Below are positions 27,327-35,607 of a DNA stretch of 64,000 nucleotides, piece by piece (position 1 is the stretch's first letter; every line of letters begins with the position of its first letter). The stretch is taken from contig PABK01000013.1 of assembly GCA_002699145.1 (NCBI GenBank), positions 19,425 to 83,424 of the forward strand, in the 5' to 3' direction. The position numbers and the translations under genes are program-made. The notes below the pieces were generated by a model. It searched no databases and was not told the DNA's origin. It saw only the letters and a program-made list of their open reading frames with translations. The DNA comes from Halioglobus sp. GTDB taxonomy: Bacteria; Pseudomonadota; Gammaproteobacteria; Pseudomonadales; Halieaceae.

Positions 27327-29369
27327 ATGAAGCATCCCGAAATCAGCCGCATTGTCGCTGCCGGGCTGGCCTGCCTGCTGGCGCTGGCGACAGCCTTCCC
27401 GCTACAGGCCTTCGAACGCACCGAACAGCGCGAGCCCTGCACCGAGTACACGCCCGAGCGGCGTCCCATGTTCGGCGACCTGCACGTGCATACCAGCTAC
27501 TCCTTCGACAGCTACGTTTCCAGCCAGCGCAACGATCCAGACGCCGCCTATCGCTACGCCAAGGGCGAGCCCATCGTGCTCTCCGACGCCGACGCCAAGC
27601 AGTCCATTACCGCGCAGATCCAGCGCCCGCTGGATTTTACCGCGGTCACGGATCACGCGGAGTTTCTCGGCCCCATAGACCTGTGTACGCAGGACGCCTC
27701 GAAACTGGCCTACTGGTTCCCCGCCTGCATCGCCACGCGCAATGAAAATTTCTATGTGCAACTGCTGGCGGCCAACTACTGGGTATCCCTGGGCGTGCTG
27801 GACAGCTCGGACCAGAAAGCCGAATCCTTCGTCTGCCGCCTGGGCGATTGCGACGCTGCGCACCGCGCGGCCTGGCGCCGTATCCAGGCCGCGGCCGAAC
27901 GCCACTACGACCGCAGCGGCGACTGCTCTTTCACCACGTTTGTGGGCTACGAATACACCGACGCCCCGGACTACGCCAACCTGCACCGCAACGTGATCTT
28001 CCGCAACGACAAGGTGACGGACAGCGCCATCTCGACCTACGATACCGGCTCCAGGAACTATCCCGCCCTGTGGAACATGCTGCGCGAACAGTGCATAGAC
28101 GGCATCCCCGGCTGTGATGTGATGTCCATCCCCCACAACTCCAACCTGAGCAAGGGCCTGATGTTCCCCGACCCGCGCAACGCGCGGGAAGCCACCGACC
28201 GCCTGTTCTTCGAGCCGCTGGTGGAACTGGTGCAGCACAAGGCGTCCAGCGAGTGCCGTTTCGACCGCCTTGCCGGCCGCGGCGTGGCTACGGAGGACGA
28301 GTTGTGCGATTTCGAACAGGTCGTCGCCGACAATCTGTCCATGCTGGGAACCGTGTTCGGCGAGGTGCAAACCGAGGACGCGCGGCCGGTGGGCGTGGAT
28401 GAATACGGGCGCCGCAACATGCTGCGCAACACGCTAAAGGACGGCCTGGCCCTGGGCGCGCGCACCGGCACGAACCCCTTTACCATGGGATTCATCGGCA
28501 GCACGGACACGCACAGCGCCACCCCGGGGGGCGCCGAGGAGAACAATTACGTCGGCCACCTCGGCCGCCGCGACGCGGGCTACCGCAATGTACAGGACCA
28601 CTTTTTCGACAACCCGGGCGGGCTGGCGGTAGTCTGGGCGGAGGAAAATGCCCGCGACAGCATCTTCGCGGCCATGCGGCGCAAGGAGACCTACGCGACC
28701 AGCGGGACACGCCCGGTGGTGCGCTTTTTCGCCGGCCGCGACTACACGCACGAGCTGTGCGCGGATCCACAGGGTATCCGCAAGGCCTACGCGGGCGGCG
28801 TCCCAATGGGCGGCCAGTTGGCGGCCCCGCTCACCTCCCCCACCTTCCTGGTCAGCGCCAGCAAGGACCCGGGCAGCCCCGGCAATCCCGGCAATGACCT
28901 GCAGCGCATACAGGTGGTGAAGGGCTGGCTGGACGCCGCTGGCGACACCCACGAAGAGGTCTTCGACGTGGCGGGCAGCCCGGACAACAACGCCGGCGTG
29001 GACCCCCGGACCTGCGCCCCCACCGGCCGCGGCCACGCCCAGTTGTGCACCGTGTGGCGCGATCCCCGGTACCGTCCCGAGCAGGCCGCATTCTACTACG
29101 TGCGGGTACTCGAAAATCCGTCATGTCGCTGGACTACCCTGCAGTGTCAGGCCGCCGGCGTAAATCCGTTTGACAGCGACTGCGCGGCCCAGGCCGCGGC
29201 CAGAAACGCCGAGATGGAAGAGCAGGGAGCGGTCGGCGACGTCTACGGTCGCTGCTGCCTGGATCCTGCGCAACAAGCTTTTTATTCCCCGATCCTGCAG
29301 GAGAGGGCCTGGACTTCCCCGATATGGGTCAATCCAACACTGGCAGAAGGAGAGCCGGATGAGCAGTAA
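27327..29369 (+). CDS. DUF3604 family secreted protein (PHP-like)
   Basis: Protein of 680 residues with a signal peptide cleaved after about residue 28 (CLLALATAFPLQA). The family motif GDLHVHTSYSFDS at 50-62 and the block DFTAVTDHAEFLG resemble the metal-binding motifs of PHP-type phosphoesterases and amidohydrolases, so a periplasmic metal-dependent hydrolase is plausible. The family has no settled function. ATG at 27327 with GGAGA upstream is preferred to an in-frame ATG at 27288. Its last 11 bp overlap the methyltransferase gene; a TetR gene is divergent. Confidence 0.85.
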   Translation: MKHPEISRIVAAGLACLLALATAFPLQAFERTEQREPCTEYTPERRPMFGDLHVHTSYSFDSYVSSQRNDPDAAYRYAKGEPIVLSDADAKQSITAQIQRPLDFTAVTDHAEFLGPIDLCTQDASKLAYWFPACIATRNENFYVQLLAANYWVSLGVLDSSDQKAESFVCRLGDCDAAHRAAWRRIQAAAERHYDRSGDCSFTTFVGYEYTDAPDYANLHRNVIFRNDKVTDSAISTYDTGSRNYPALWNMLREQCIDGIPGCDVMSIPHNSNLSKGLMFPDPRNAREATDRLFFEPLVELVQHKASSECRFDRLAGRGVATEDELCDFEQVVADNLSMLGTVFGEVQTEDARPVGVDEYGRRNMLRNTLKDGLALGARTGTNPFTMGFIGSTDTHSATPGGAEENNYVGHLGRRDAGYRNVQDHFFDNPGGLAVVWAEENARDSIFAAMRRKETYATSGTRPVVRFFAGRDYTHELCADPQGIRKAYAGGVPMGGQLAAPLTSPTFLVSASKDPGSPGNPGNDLQRIQVVKGWLDAAGDTHEEVFDVAGSPDNNAGVDPRTCAPTGRGHAQLCTVWRDPRYRPEQAAFYYVRVLENPSCRWTTLQCQAAGVNPFDSDCAAQAAARNAEMEEQGAVGDVYGRCCLDPAQQAFYSPILQERAWTSPIWVNPTLAEGEPDEQ

Positions 29370-30006
29370 GAAAAAAGGCAAGGGCAAGAAGAAGGCGCCG
29401 ACGACCGGCCACCGCTTCAGGGGCATCACCATACCGACCGCATCCCACCCTGCCATTCGCAAGGTAAAACGCCAGGGCGTGGAACCTTCGATCCACGGCA
29501 ACAAACTGTGGAAATCGAGCTGCCTGCTCATCGATTACCTGCACCGCAACCCGCCGGAGCACAGCCGCAAGGTCATGGACGTGGGCTGCGGCTGGGGTAT
29601 CTCCGGCATCTGGTGCGCGAACAAGCTGGGTTCGCAGGTGACTTCCGTCGACGCCGACCCCGACGTTTTCCCCTTTCTCGATGCCACGGCAGACATCAAC
29701 GGCGTGGAGACCGAGCACATGGTGTCGCGGTTTGAAAAGCTCTCGGTAAAAAAGCTGTCCGGCTACGACATGCTGATCGCGGCGGATATCTGCTTCTGGG
29801 ACGAACTGGTGAGCCCGGTCGCCAACATGGTGAACCGCGCGGTCAAGGCGGGCGTCAAGCAGATTCTCATCGCCGACCCCGAGCGTGCGCCGTTCTTCGA
29901 CATGGCCGAACGCTGCGTGGACAAGCACTGTGCCGAAATCATCGACTGGGAAACCAGCGGCCCGATCAAGGCCAGCGGCGCCATCCTGGTGGTGGAAAAC
30001 GCCTGA
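29359..30006 (+). CDS. SAM-dependent methyltransferase (protein-lysine methyltransferase-like)
   Basis: Cytoplasmic class I methyltransferase of 215 residues. SAM motif I is MDVGCGWGISG near 72-82, with SVDADPDVFP as the acidic loop. The acceptor region AADICFWDEL resembles the METTL20/ETFB-type (Methyltransf_16) group, which methylates protein lysines. The N-terminus is very lysine-rich (SKKKGKGKKK). ATG at 29359 overlaps the DUF3604 end by 11 bp and is preceded by AAGGAGAGCC. The substrate is unknown. Confidence 0.8.
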   Translation: MSSKKKGKGKKKAPTTGHRFRGITIPTASHPAIRKVKRQGVEPSIHGNKLWKSSCLLIDYLHRNPPEHSRKVMDVGCGWGISGIWCANKLGSQVTSVDADPDVFPFLDATADINGVETEHMVSRFEKLSVKKLSGYDMLIAADICFWDELVSPVANMVNRAVKAGVKQILIADPERAPFFDMAERCVDKHCAEIIDWETSGPIKASGAILVVENA

Positions 30007-30010
30007 GCGC

Positions 30011-31312
30011 TCAACGCAGCAGCCGGTACTCGCGCAGCAGGCCCGTGCTGTCCTGCGCCGCGCCGCCGCGCCAGCGTGGGCGGAAACGCACCTCGCGCAG
30101 CGCGCGCACCACGCGCATACCCGCGTTTTCCTGGTCCGGCGCCAAGGCCACCGTGGCGATATTGCGCGCGCGTCCGCGCCGGTCGACATCGTAGCTGAGT
30201 GTCACCGCTGGCGCCGCGTCCGCGGCGTCCAGCGGCTGCTCGGGCAGGCCGTTGAACACACCGCTGGCCGGCAGTTCCACGGGCGCGCCCAGCCAGCGGT
30301 CGAGGGTATCGCGGCGACCGTTTTCCCGCAGCAGGCGCTCCACGGCCTGGTAGTGAGGCGCGGCGCTGTGCCACTTGTCGTGCCACTGGTGCCAGTCGCC
30401 CAGCGCCAGGTGCAGGGCCGCCAGTTGCTCCACGTCCTCCGCGACGGGCCAGCCCGCGATCAGCCCCTGCAGCAGGTCCACGCCCTGGGCATAGGCCACG
30501 CTGCGCAAATTCTGTACCCGGCGCTGTACGAAATCCTGTTGCGCCGGGTCCTGCCGGCTGCCCGGGGCCGCGAAGGCCGTCGCCTGGAACGGGTCGCGCT
30601 CCACCAGCGGCACCATGTCCTGCACGAGGTAGAGGTTGTTCAACTGGCTCAGGGCGAGACGCGCGCGAGCCTGCGCCGGCAAACCCGCGCTGGCGGTAGC
30701 GTTGTCGAGCATTTGTCCATTCAGCTGCACCAGGTCCAGCAGACGCCGCTCGGGGCGGGTGGGCAGCCCCAGGCGCAGCGCCTCGCGCTGCCAGCGCAGG
30801 TAGCCCAGCGCGGCGCGCAGGCGAACCTCGGTCAGCGGTGGCCGACCGCCCCCGAACAGGCGAAAGTAGTAGTCGTAGCGCTCATCCAGCGCCGCGAAGT
30901 GGCCGCGCTCCCGGTAGATGTCGAGCTCGGCGCGCACCAGCGGCGCCTGCCGTTCACTGTACAGGCCCTCGTTGATGCGCACGACGTGCAGCGCGCGCCG
31001 GTAGAGGCGCAGCGCCTCCTCGCTGTCGCCGCGCCCGCGGTAGTGCGCGGCCAGCTCCGCCAGTACTTCCGCGAGGTCGCCGCTGTAGGGTCCCCCGCCC
31101 TCTTCCAGCTCCAGCAGGCGCGCCTCCACGGGTGCCGCATCCCCCGCCGCCTGTACCGGACCGGCCAGCGGCGGCGGGCTGTCCGAGACCGTGTCGCCGG
31201 CGCGCAGGATGTACTGGCCGTAGGGGTAACCGGCGCCCCAGGACGGGGCAATCCAGAGTATGGCAAGCAACGCGCAAGTGCCGAGACGGCGCGAACAGCG
31301 CGCCCTGTGGAC
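30011..31312 (-). CDS. Secreted TPR-like protein with TonB-C-like end
   Basis: Unassigned protein of about 433 residues. A signal peptide is clear (RRLGTCALLAILWIAPSWGA). The middle has helical, tetratricopeptide-like repeats (AELAAHYRGRGDSEEALRLY) and a long alpha-rich region. The last 80 residues (VTLSYDVDRRGRARNIATVA, then RALREVRFRPRWRGG) look like the TonB C-terminal domain, as in periplasmic proteins without a membrane anchor. The start is unsure: the open frame runs to 31435, and GTG at 31330 or 31312 would put the signal peptide near the N-terminus; none has a good ribosome site. Confidence 0.65.
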   Translation of the reverse strand, partial: VHRARCSRRLGTCALLAILWIAPSWGAGYPYGQYILRAGDTVSDSPPPLAGPVQAAGDAAPVEARLLELEEGGGPYSGDLAEVLAELAAHYRGRGDSEEALRLYRRALHVVRINEGLYSERQAPLVRAELDIYRERGHFAALDERYDYYFRLFGGGRPPLTEVRLRAALGYLRWQREALRLGLPTRPERRLLDLVQLNGQMLDNATASAGLPAQARARLALSQLNNLYLVQDMVPLVERDPFQATAFAAPGSRQDPAQQDFVQRRVQNLRSVAYAQGVDLLQGLIAGWPVAEDVEQLAALHLALGDWHQWHDKWHSAAPHYQAVERLLRENGRRDTLDRWLGAPVELPASGVFNGLPEQPLDAADAAPAVTLSYDVDRRGRARNIATVALAPDQENAGMRVVRALREVRFRPRWRGGAAQDSTGLLREYRLLR

Positions 31313-31577
31313 AGTCCAGCTATTCAGCACTTTGCACAATTTTTGAGCACTTTTACCACCTCGGCTGGTCTGGCCAGGGGGAACAATGGTATAAACGCGC
31401 CCCGTCGCAGGGCCGCGACCATTCCAACATGCCACGCCTGGACCTCTCCGGCAATACGCCAGGGAACAGGTTCGCGACGCGCTCCGTGGCTGTCAAGGGC
31501 GACCCGGCGCGGGCCAAAACGACGGAGTTGGACTACCTTTAAACCATGGGCACGCCCCCGGAGGGCGAAGTAACAGC

Positions 31578-33485
31578 ATGAAACAGCTCGGCATTCTCGA
31601 TTCAGCTTTTGTCAACCTGGAGCAGACCAATACGCCGCAGCACATCGGCGGCCTGGGCATCTACGACCCTTCCACCGCCCCCGGCGGCTTTGTGCGCTTC
31701 AAGGACGTCATCGCCAGCTTCGAACGCAGGCTCGGCAACCTGCCCCTGTTCCGCACACGCCTGGTAGAGGTCCCCGGCGGCCTCGACCGGCCATACTGGG
31801 TCAAGGACGCCAATTTCGACGTCGAGTTCCACCTGCGCCACATCGCCCTGCCCGAGCCCGGTGACTGGCGCCAGTTATGCATCCAGGCCGCGCGCCTGCA
31901 CTCGCGCCCGCTGGACATGTCGCGACCGCTGTGGGAAGCCTACATCATCGAGGGCCTGGACAATATTCCCAACGTACCGCGCGGCAGTTTCGCCGTGTAC
32001 ACCAAGATGCACCACTCGCTGGTGGACGGCGCCGGCGGCGCCTCCTTCATGACGGCCCTGCACGACCTGGTGCCGGACCCGGACTACGCAGAACAACCCA
32101 AGGCCGAGCCGCGCCTGGTGGACGTCTCACCCTCGATGTCGGAGCTGCTCACCAAGGCCACGCTGAACAGCGTGCGCAACACCGCGTCCCTGGTCAGCGG
32201 CGCGGTGAAAAATTCCCGCGACCTGGGCAAATACGCCTACGGCGTCGCACGCAAGGAAATACCCACGCCGGACATCAACGCGCCGAAGACCATCCTCAAC
32301 AAGCCGGTGGGGCCGCACCGCGTGTTCGACGCGGGCGAATTTCCCCTGGAGGGCTTCAAGGATATCAAGAACGCGGTCGGCGTAACCGTCAACGACGTCG
32401 CGCTGTGCGTCATCGGCGGCGCCCTGCAACGCTACCTGGAAACCAGGGGCGCGGCGCCCGAGAGCGGCTCCCTGGCGGCGAGCCTGCCGCTGAACATGCG
32501 CACCCGGCGCGGCTCCACCGATGAGAACAACCAGGTCGGCTCGGTCTTCGCCTCCCTGCACACGGATATTGCCGACCCGGTGGAGCGGCTGCGCGCGGTG
32601 AACGAATCGACCCGGGTCGCCAAGGAGAGCGGCGAGGCCAGTCCGCTGGTCGACGCACTGAAACTCGCCGGGGCGTTCTCCCCGGTCGTGGCGAAGTCCG
32701 TGGCCGGATTCTGGGCGCGCAACCACCTGTCGCGTCACATCCCGGTCAACGTCTCGACCTGTATTTCCAATGTCGCCGGCCCGGATTTCCCGCTGTACTG
32801 CGCCGGGGCGAGGATGGTCGACTATTACGGGCTGGGCGTACTCACACCGGGCATGGGCATTTTTCACCTGGTTTTCAGCTACGCCGGGCGGATCACACTG
32901 TCAGTGCTTGCGGACAGGGACATCATGCCGGACCCGGAGACCTACCACGACTGCCTGATCGCCGCCTACGAGGAGTTGTACGCCGCCGCCGCGAAACCGG
33001 CCCTGAGCGGCGCCAACCGCGCCGCCGTCGCCGCCAAGGCGAAAATCAGGTCGCCCAAACGCAAGCGCGCCGTTGGCGCAAGCAAACCGAAGAACCGCGG
33101 CGCCACCACCGGTAAAACAGGCAAAAAGCGCGCCGCGGCGAAAAAGAGTAAAAGCGCCGCAGCCGGAAAGCGCGCCGCGACCAGAAAAAGCGCTGCGGCC
33201 GGAAAAAGCGCTGCGGCCGGAAAAAGTGCAGCGGCCAACAAAAGTGCCGCGGCCAGCAAGAGCGCCGCGAAGAAGAACTCCGGCGCAAACGGCGGCAGTA
33301 AGGCAATAAAAGCCACCGGCGCGGCTAAACCTGCGACCGTGAGCGGCGGTAAAGAAGGCCAGGCCAGGGCCTCCAACAATGGCGCCGGCAAGGCCTCCGC
33401 CGGGGACAAATCCACCGCGGCCAGCCGGCCGCGGGCCCGGCGCCGTCCCGCCGCCAAGGCACAGCCGAAACTGCCTGCCGCCTGA
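31578..33485 (+). CDS. Wax ester synthase/diacylglycerol acyltransferase with basic tail
   Basis: Bifunctional WS/DGAT enzyme that makes wax esters or triacylglycerols from acyl-CoA for storage lipid, acting at the inner face of the membrane or on lipid droplets. The acyltransferase motif HHSLVDG is at 145-151, with the later family blocks NVSTCISNVAGPDFPLYCAG and YGLGVLTPGMGIFH. The enzyme domain ends near residue 465. It continues as about 165 residues rich in Ala, Lys and Ser with a repeated KSAAAGKSAAAG pattern, like histone H1, AlgP or PhaF tails. Total 635 residues, against about 460 for a typical WS/DGAT. Confidence 0.92.
   Translation: MKQLGILDSAFVNLEQTNTPQHIGGLGIYDPSTAPGGFVRFKDVIASFERRLGNLPLFRTRLVEVPGGLDRPYWVKDANFDVEFHLRHIALPEPGDWRQLCIQAARLHSRPLDMSRPLWEAYIIEGLDNIPNVPRGSFAVYTKMHHSLVDGAGGASFMTALHDLVPDPDYAEQPKAEPRLVDVSPSMSELLTKATLNSVRNTASLVSGAVKNSRDLGKYAYGVARKEIPTPDINAPKTILNKPVGPHRVFDAGEFPLEGFKDIKNAVGVTVNDVALCVIGGALQRYLETRGAAPESGSLAASLPLNMRTRRGSTDENNQVGSVFASLHTDIADPVERLRAVNESTRVAKESGEASPLVDALKLAGAFSPVVAKSVAGFWARNHLSRHIPVNVSTCISNVAGPDFPLYCAGARMVDYYGLGVLTPGMGIFHLVFSYAGRITLSVLADRDIMPDPETYHDCLIAAYEELYAAAAKPALSGANRAAVAAKAKIRSPKRKRAVGASKPKNRGATTGKTGKKRAAAKKSKSAAAGKRAATRKSAAAGKSAAAGKSAAANKSAAASKSAAKKNSGANGGSKAIKATGAAKPATVSGGKEGQARASNNGAGKASAGDKSTAASRPRARRRPAAKAQPKLPAA
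33184..33270 (+). repeat. 18-bp tandem repeats encoding the Ala/Lys tail
   Basis: A unit close to GAAAAAGCGCTGCGGCCG repeats about 4-5 times with divergence toward the 3' end. Each unit encodes roughly KSAAAG. Such in-frame repeats commonly change copy number between strains. Confidence 0.8.
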
Positions 33486-33510
33486 GCCATTCCCATCCGC
33501 CGGACAAAAA

Positions 33511-33533
33511 AAACCCGCCGGTGAGGCGGGTTT
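33511..33533 (+). terminator. Intrinsic terminator after the wax ester synthase gene
   Basis: AAACCCGCC and GGCGGGTTT (9-bp arms) close on the loop GGTGA, 25 bp after the stop codon. A run of A precedes the stem; the plus-strand T-run is only three bases, so termination on the plus strand may be partial. Confidence 0.7.
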
Positions 33534-33691
33534 GCAACAACTCTGTTCAGACCTGGATGGGTGTTGCGGCGCGACCACACCGGGCAGCGCCAGGTCCTCG
33601 CGGACCACTGATCGAGTTGAGCCAAGCTTAGATCACCATCTGATATATATCTAATATATTAAATTGATGGATGCCATATATTTGATTCATA

Positions 33692-34699
33692 ATGGTGCCC
33701 ATGGATACGCGAGACCTTGCCAAAGTCGACCTCAACCTGTTGATTTCGTTACAGGTTCTGCTCGAAGAACAGAGTGTGTCACGAGCCGCGGAGCGGCTTC
33801 ATATTACCCAGCCGGCGATGAGCAAGACCCTGTCACGCCTGCGCGCCCTGTTCGACGATGAACTGTTCACCCGCGCCAGCCACGGCATGCAGCCGACTCC
33901 CCGGGCCGAGTCCCTGCGCGGGGCCCTGGCCGACGTGCTCGGCGACATCGCCCACCTGCTGGCGCGTCCCGGCTTCGACCCCGGCGGGTTCAGCGGCGAG
34001 GTAACCCTGGCCCTGTCCGAATATATCGGCGTCGCCCTGCTGCCCCCGCTGATGGAAAAACTCAGCCAGCGCGCGCCCCGGCTCAACCTGCGCGTTATCA
34101 CACGCGTGGAAAACCAGCTGCAGGAACTGGCCACCGGCAACCTCGATTTCGCCCTGCACATCCGCCAGGCCAACTACGGGCCGGACTACCGCGTGCAGGA
34201 GCTGGGTGACAGCCCGCCGATCATTCTCGTGCGCGAGGATCATCCGCTCACCAGCGGCGACGTCGACTGGCAGAGGCTGCACCAGTACCCACTGATCCGC
34301 CTGTACGTGTCGGACCAGGAGCAGTTGCAGCTGCAGGACCTCACCGGCGCCGTGGCAGCGCTGATAGACCACCCCATGGGCACACTGGAAATCTCCCACC
34401 TGCTGACCGCGCTGGAGGTTCTGCGCCACACGGATCACTTCATGCCCGCGCCGGCCTATGTATTGCAAAACCCCGCCGCCACCGCCGGCGTCTGCGGGCT
34501 GCCCATGCCGCGAGAGAGCGCCTTCGGCATCCACTACGCGCTGGTGGCGCACCGCCGCACCGGCAACTCCGCGCTGCACAACTGGCTGTGGCAGGAAATC
34601 ACGTGTACCATCGCCGAACTGCGCACGCCGGCGCAGAACAAGATTCGCCAGCGCGTCATCGCCGGGCTCGCAACGCCCATACAGCAGCAGTCGTTATGA
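33692..34699 (+). CDS. LysR-family transcriptional regulator
   Basis: Regulator of 335 residues. The N-terminal winged helix reads LNLLISLQVLLEEQSVSRAA and ITQPAMSKTLSRLRALFDDE; the periplasmic-binding-like effector domain occupies about 90-310. Two ATGs are possible (33692 and 33701); the second is the commoner N-terminus (MDTRDLAKVDLNLL). The 150 bp upstream are AT-rich and free of genes. Its stop overlaps the tatD start (ATGA). Confidence 0.9.
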   Translation: MVPMDTRDLAKVDLNLLISLQVLLEEQSVSRAAERLHITQPAMSKTLSRLRALFDDELFTRASHGMQPTPRAESLRGALADVLGDIAHLLARPGFDPGGFSGEVTLALSEYIGVALLPPLMEKLSQRAPRLNLRVITRVENQLQELATGNLDFALHIRQANYGPDYRVQELGDSPPIILVREDHPLTSGDVDWQRLHQYPLIRLYVSDQEQLQLQDLTGAVAALIDHPMGTLEISHLLTALEVLRHTDHFMPAPAYVLQNPAATAGVCGLPMPRESAFGIHYALVAHRRTGNSALHNWLWQEITCTIAELRTPAQNKIRQRVIAGLATPIQQQSL

Positions 34700-35502
34700 G
34701 CAAGAAAAACCGCCGCGAGATTCCGCGCTTCGACACCCCGATCATCGAGACCCACTGCCACCTGGATTACCTGGAGCCGACGCAGCTCGACGACGTACTG
34801 GCGCGCAGCGCCGAGGTCGGTGTGGAGCGCATCATCACCATCGCCGTCTCCGCCGACAACCTGGGCAAGGTCGTGGAGCTGGCGCACGGTTCCAGCGTCA
34901 TCTGGGGTACCCAGGGCATCCATCCGCACGAGGCGGAGTGCTGGAGCGAGGAGGTGGAAAGCGCCGTGCGCGCGGGCCTGGCCGAGCCGCGTATCCTCGC
35001 CGTGGGGGAAATTGGCCTGGATTACTACTACGACCACGCCGACCGCGGCGTCCAGCGGGAAGTCTTTGAACGCCAGCTGGAACTGGCGGCGCAGTCGGAC
35101 CTGCCGGTGGTGATTCACACCCGCGAAGCCGACGAGGACACCCGCGCGATCCTGCAAAACCACAGCGCGCATCTGGCGCGCAAGGGCGTCATCCACAGTT
35201 TCACCTCCTCGCTGTCACTGGCCCAGTACTGTCTCGCCGAAGGTTTCAGCCTGGGCTTCAACGGCATCGCGACTTTCAATCGCGCGGACAACGTGCGCGA
35301 GGTGGTGCGCGCAACGCCGGTAGAGCAATTGTTACTGGAAACCGATGCCCCCTACCTCACCCCGGTGCCCTACCGCGGCAAACCCAACGCCCCCTATTAC
35401 CTGCCGTTCATTGCCGAGAGTATTGCGCAAACCAAGGAGCTGCAGGTCGAGGATCTGCTGCGCCAGGCCTATGCCAACAGTACCGCGTTGTTCTTCGCCT
35501 GA
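34696..35502 (+). CDS. tatD: TatD-family metal-dependent deoxyribonuclease
   Basis: TIM-barrel hydrolase of 268 residues of the TatD/YcfH family (3'-5' DNase activity in known members). Metal motifs are ETHCHLD (His20, His22), the glutamate in AVGEIGLDYYYD, the histidines in PVVIHTREAD and GVIHSFTSS, and the aspartate in LLLETDAPYLTP. It is translationally coupled to the LysR gene, an uncommon pairing. A longer frame upstream lies inside lysR and is not used. Confidence 0.9.
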   Translation: MSKKNRREIPRFDTPIIETHCHLDYLEPTQLDDVLARSAEVGVERIITIAVSADNLGKVVELAHGSSVIWGTQGIHPHEAECWSEEVESAVRAGLAEPRILAVGEIGLDYYYDHADRGVQREVFERQLELAAQSDLPVVIHTREADEDTRAILQNHSAHLARKGVIHSFTSSLSLAQYCLAEGFSLGFNGIATFNRADNVREVVRATPVEQLLLETDAPYLTPVPYRGKPNAPYYLPFIAESIAQTKELQVEDLLRQAYANSTALFFA

Positions 35503-35512
35503 GACAAACAGT

Positions 35513-35526
35513 GCTATCGCGATAGC
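35513..35526. repeat. Perfect 14-bp palindrome between tatD and rapA
   Basis: GCTATCGCGATAGC reads the same on both strands and lies 10 bp after the tatD stop, 81 bp before rapA. It could be an operator for a dimeric regulator; no second copy was noticed. Confidence 0.4.
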
Positions 35527-35607
35527 GATTCCGGGGTATTTCAGTGATACACTACGCGCCCTTCGCCGCTCCCGTGAATTGAGCGTTAAGCGCACGACAA
35601 AACCCTG

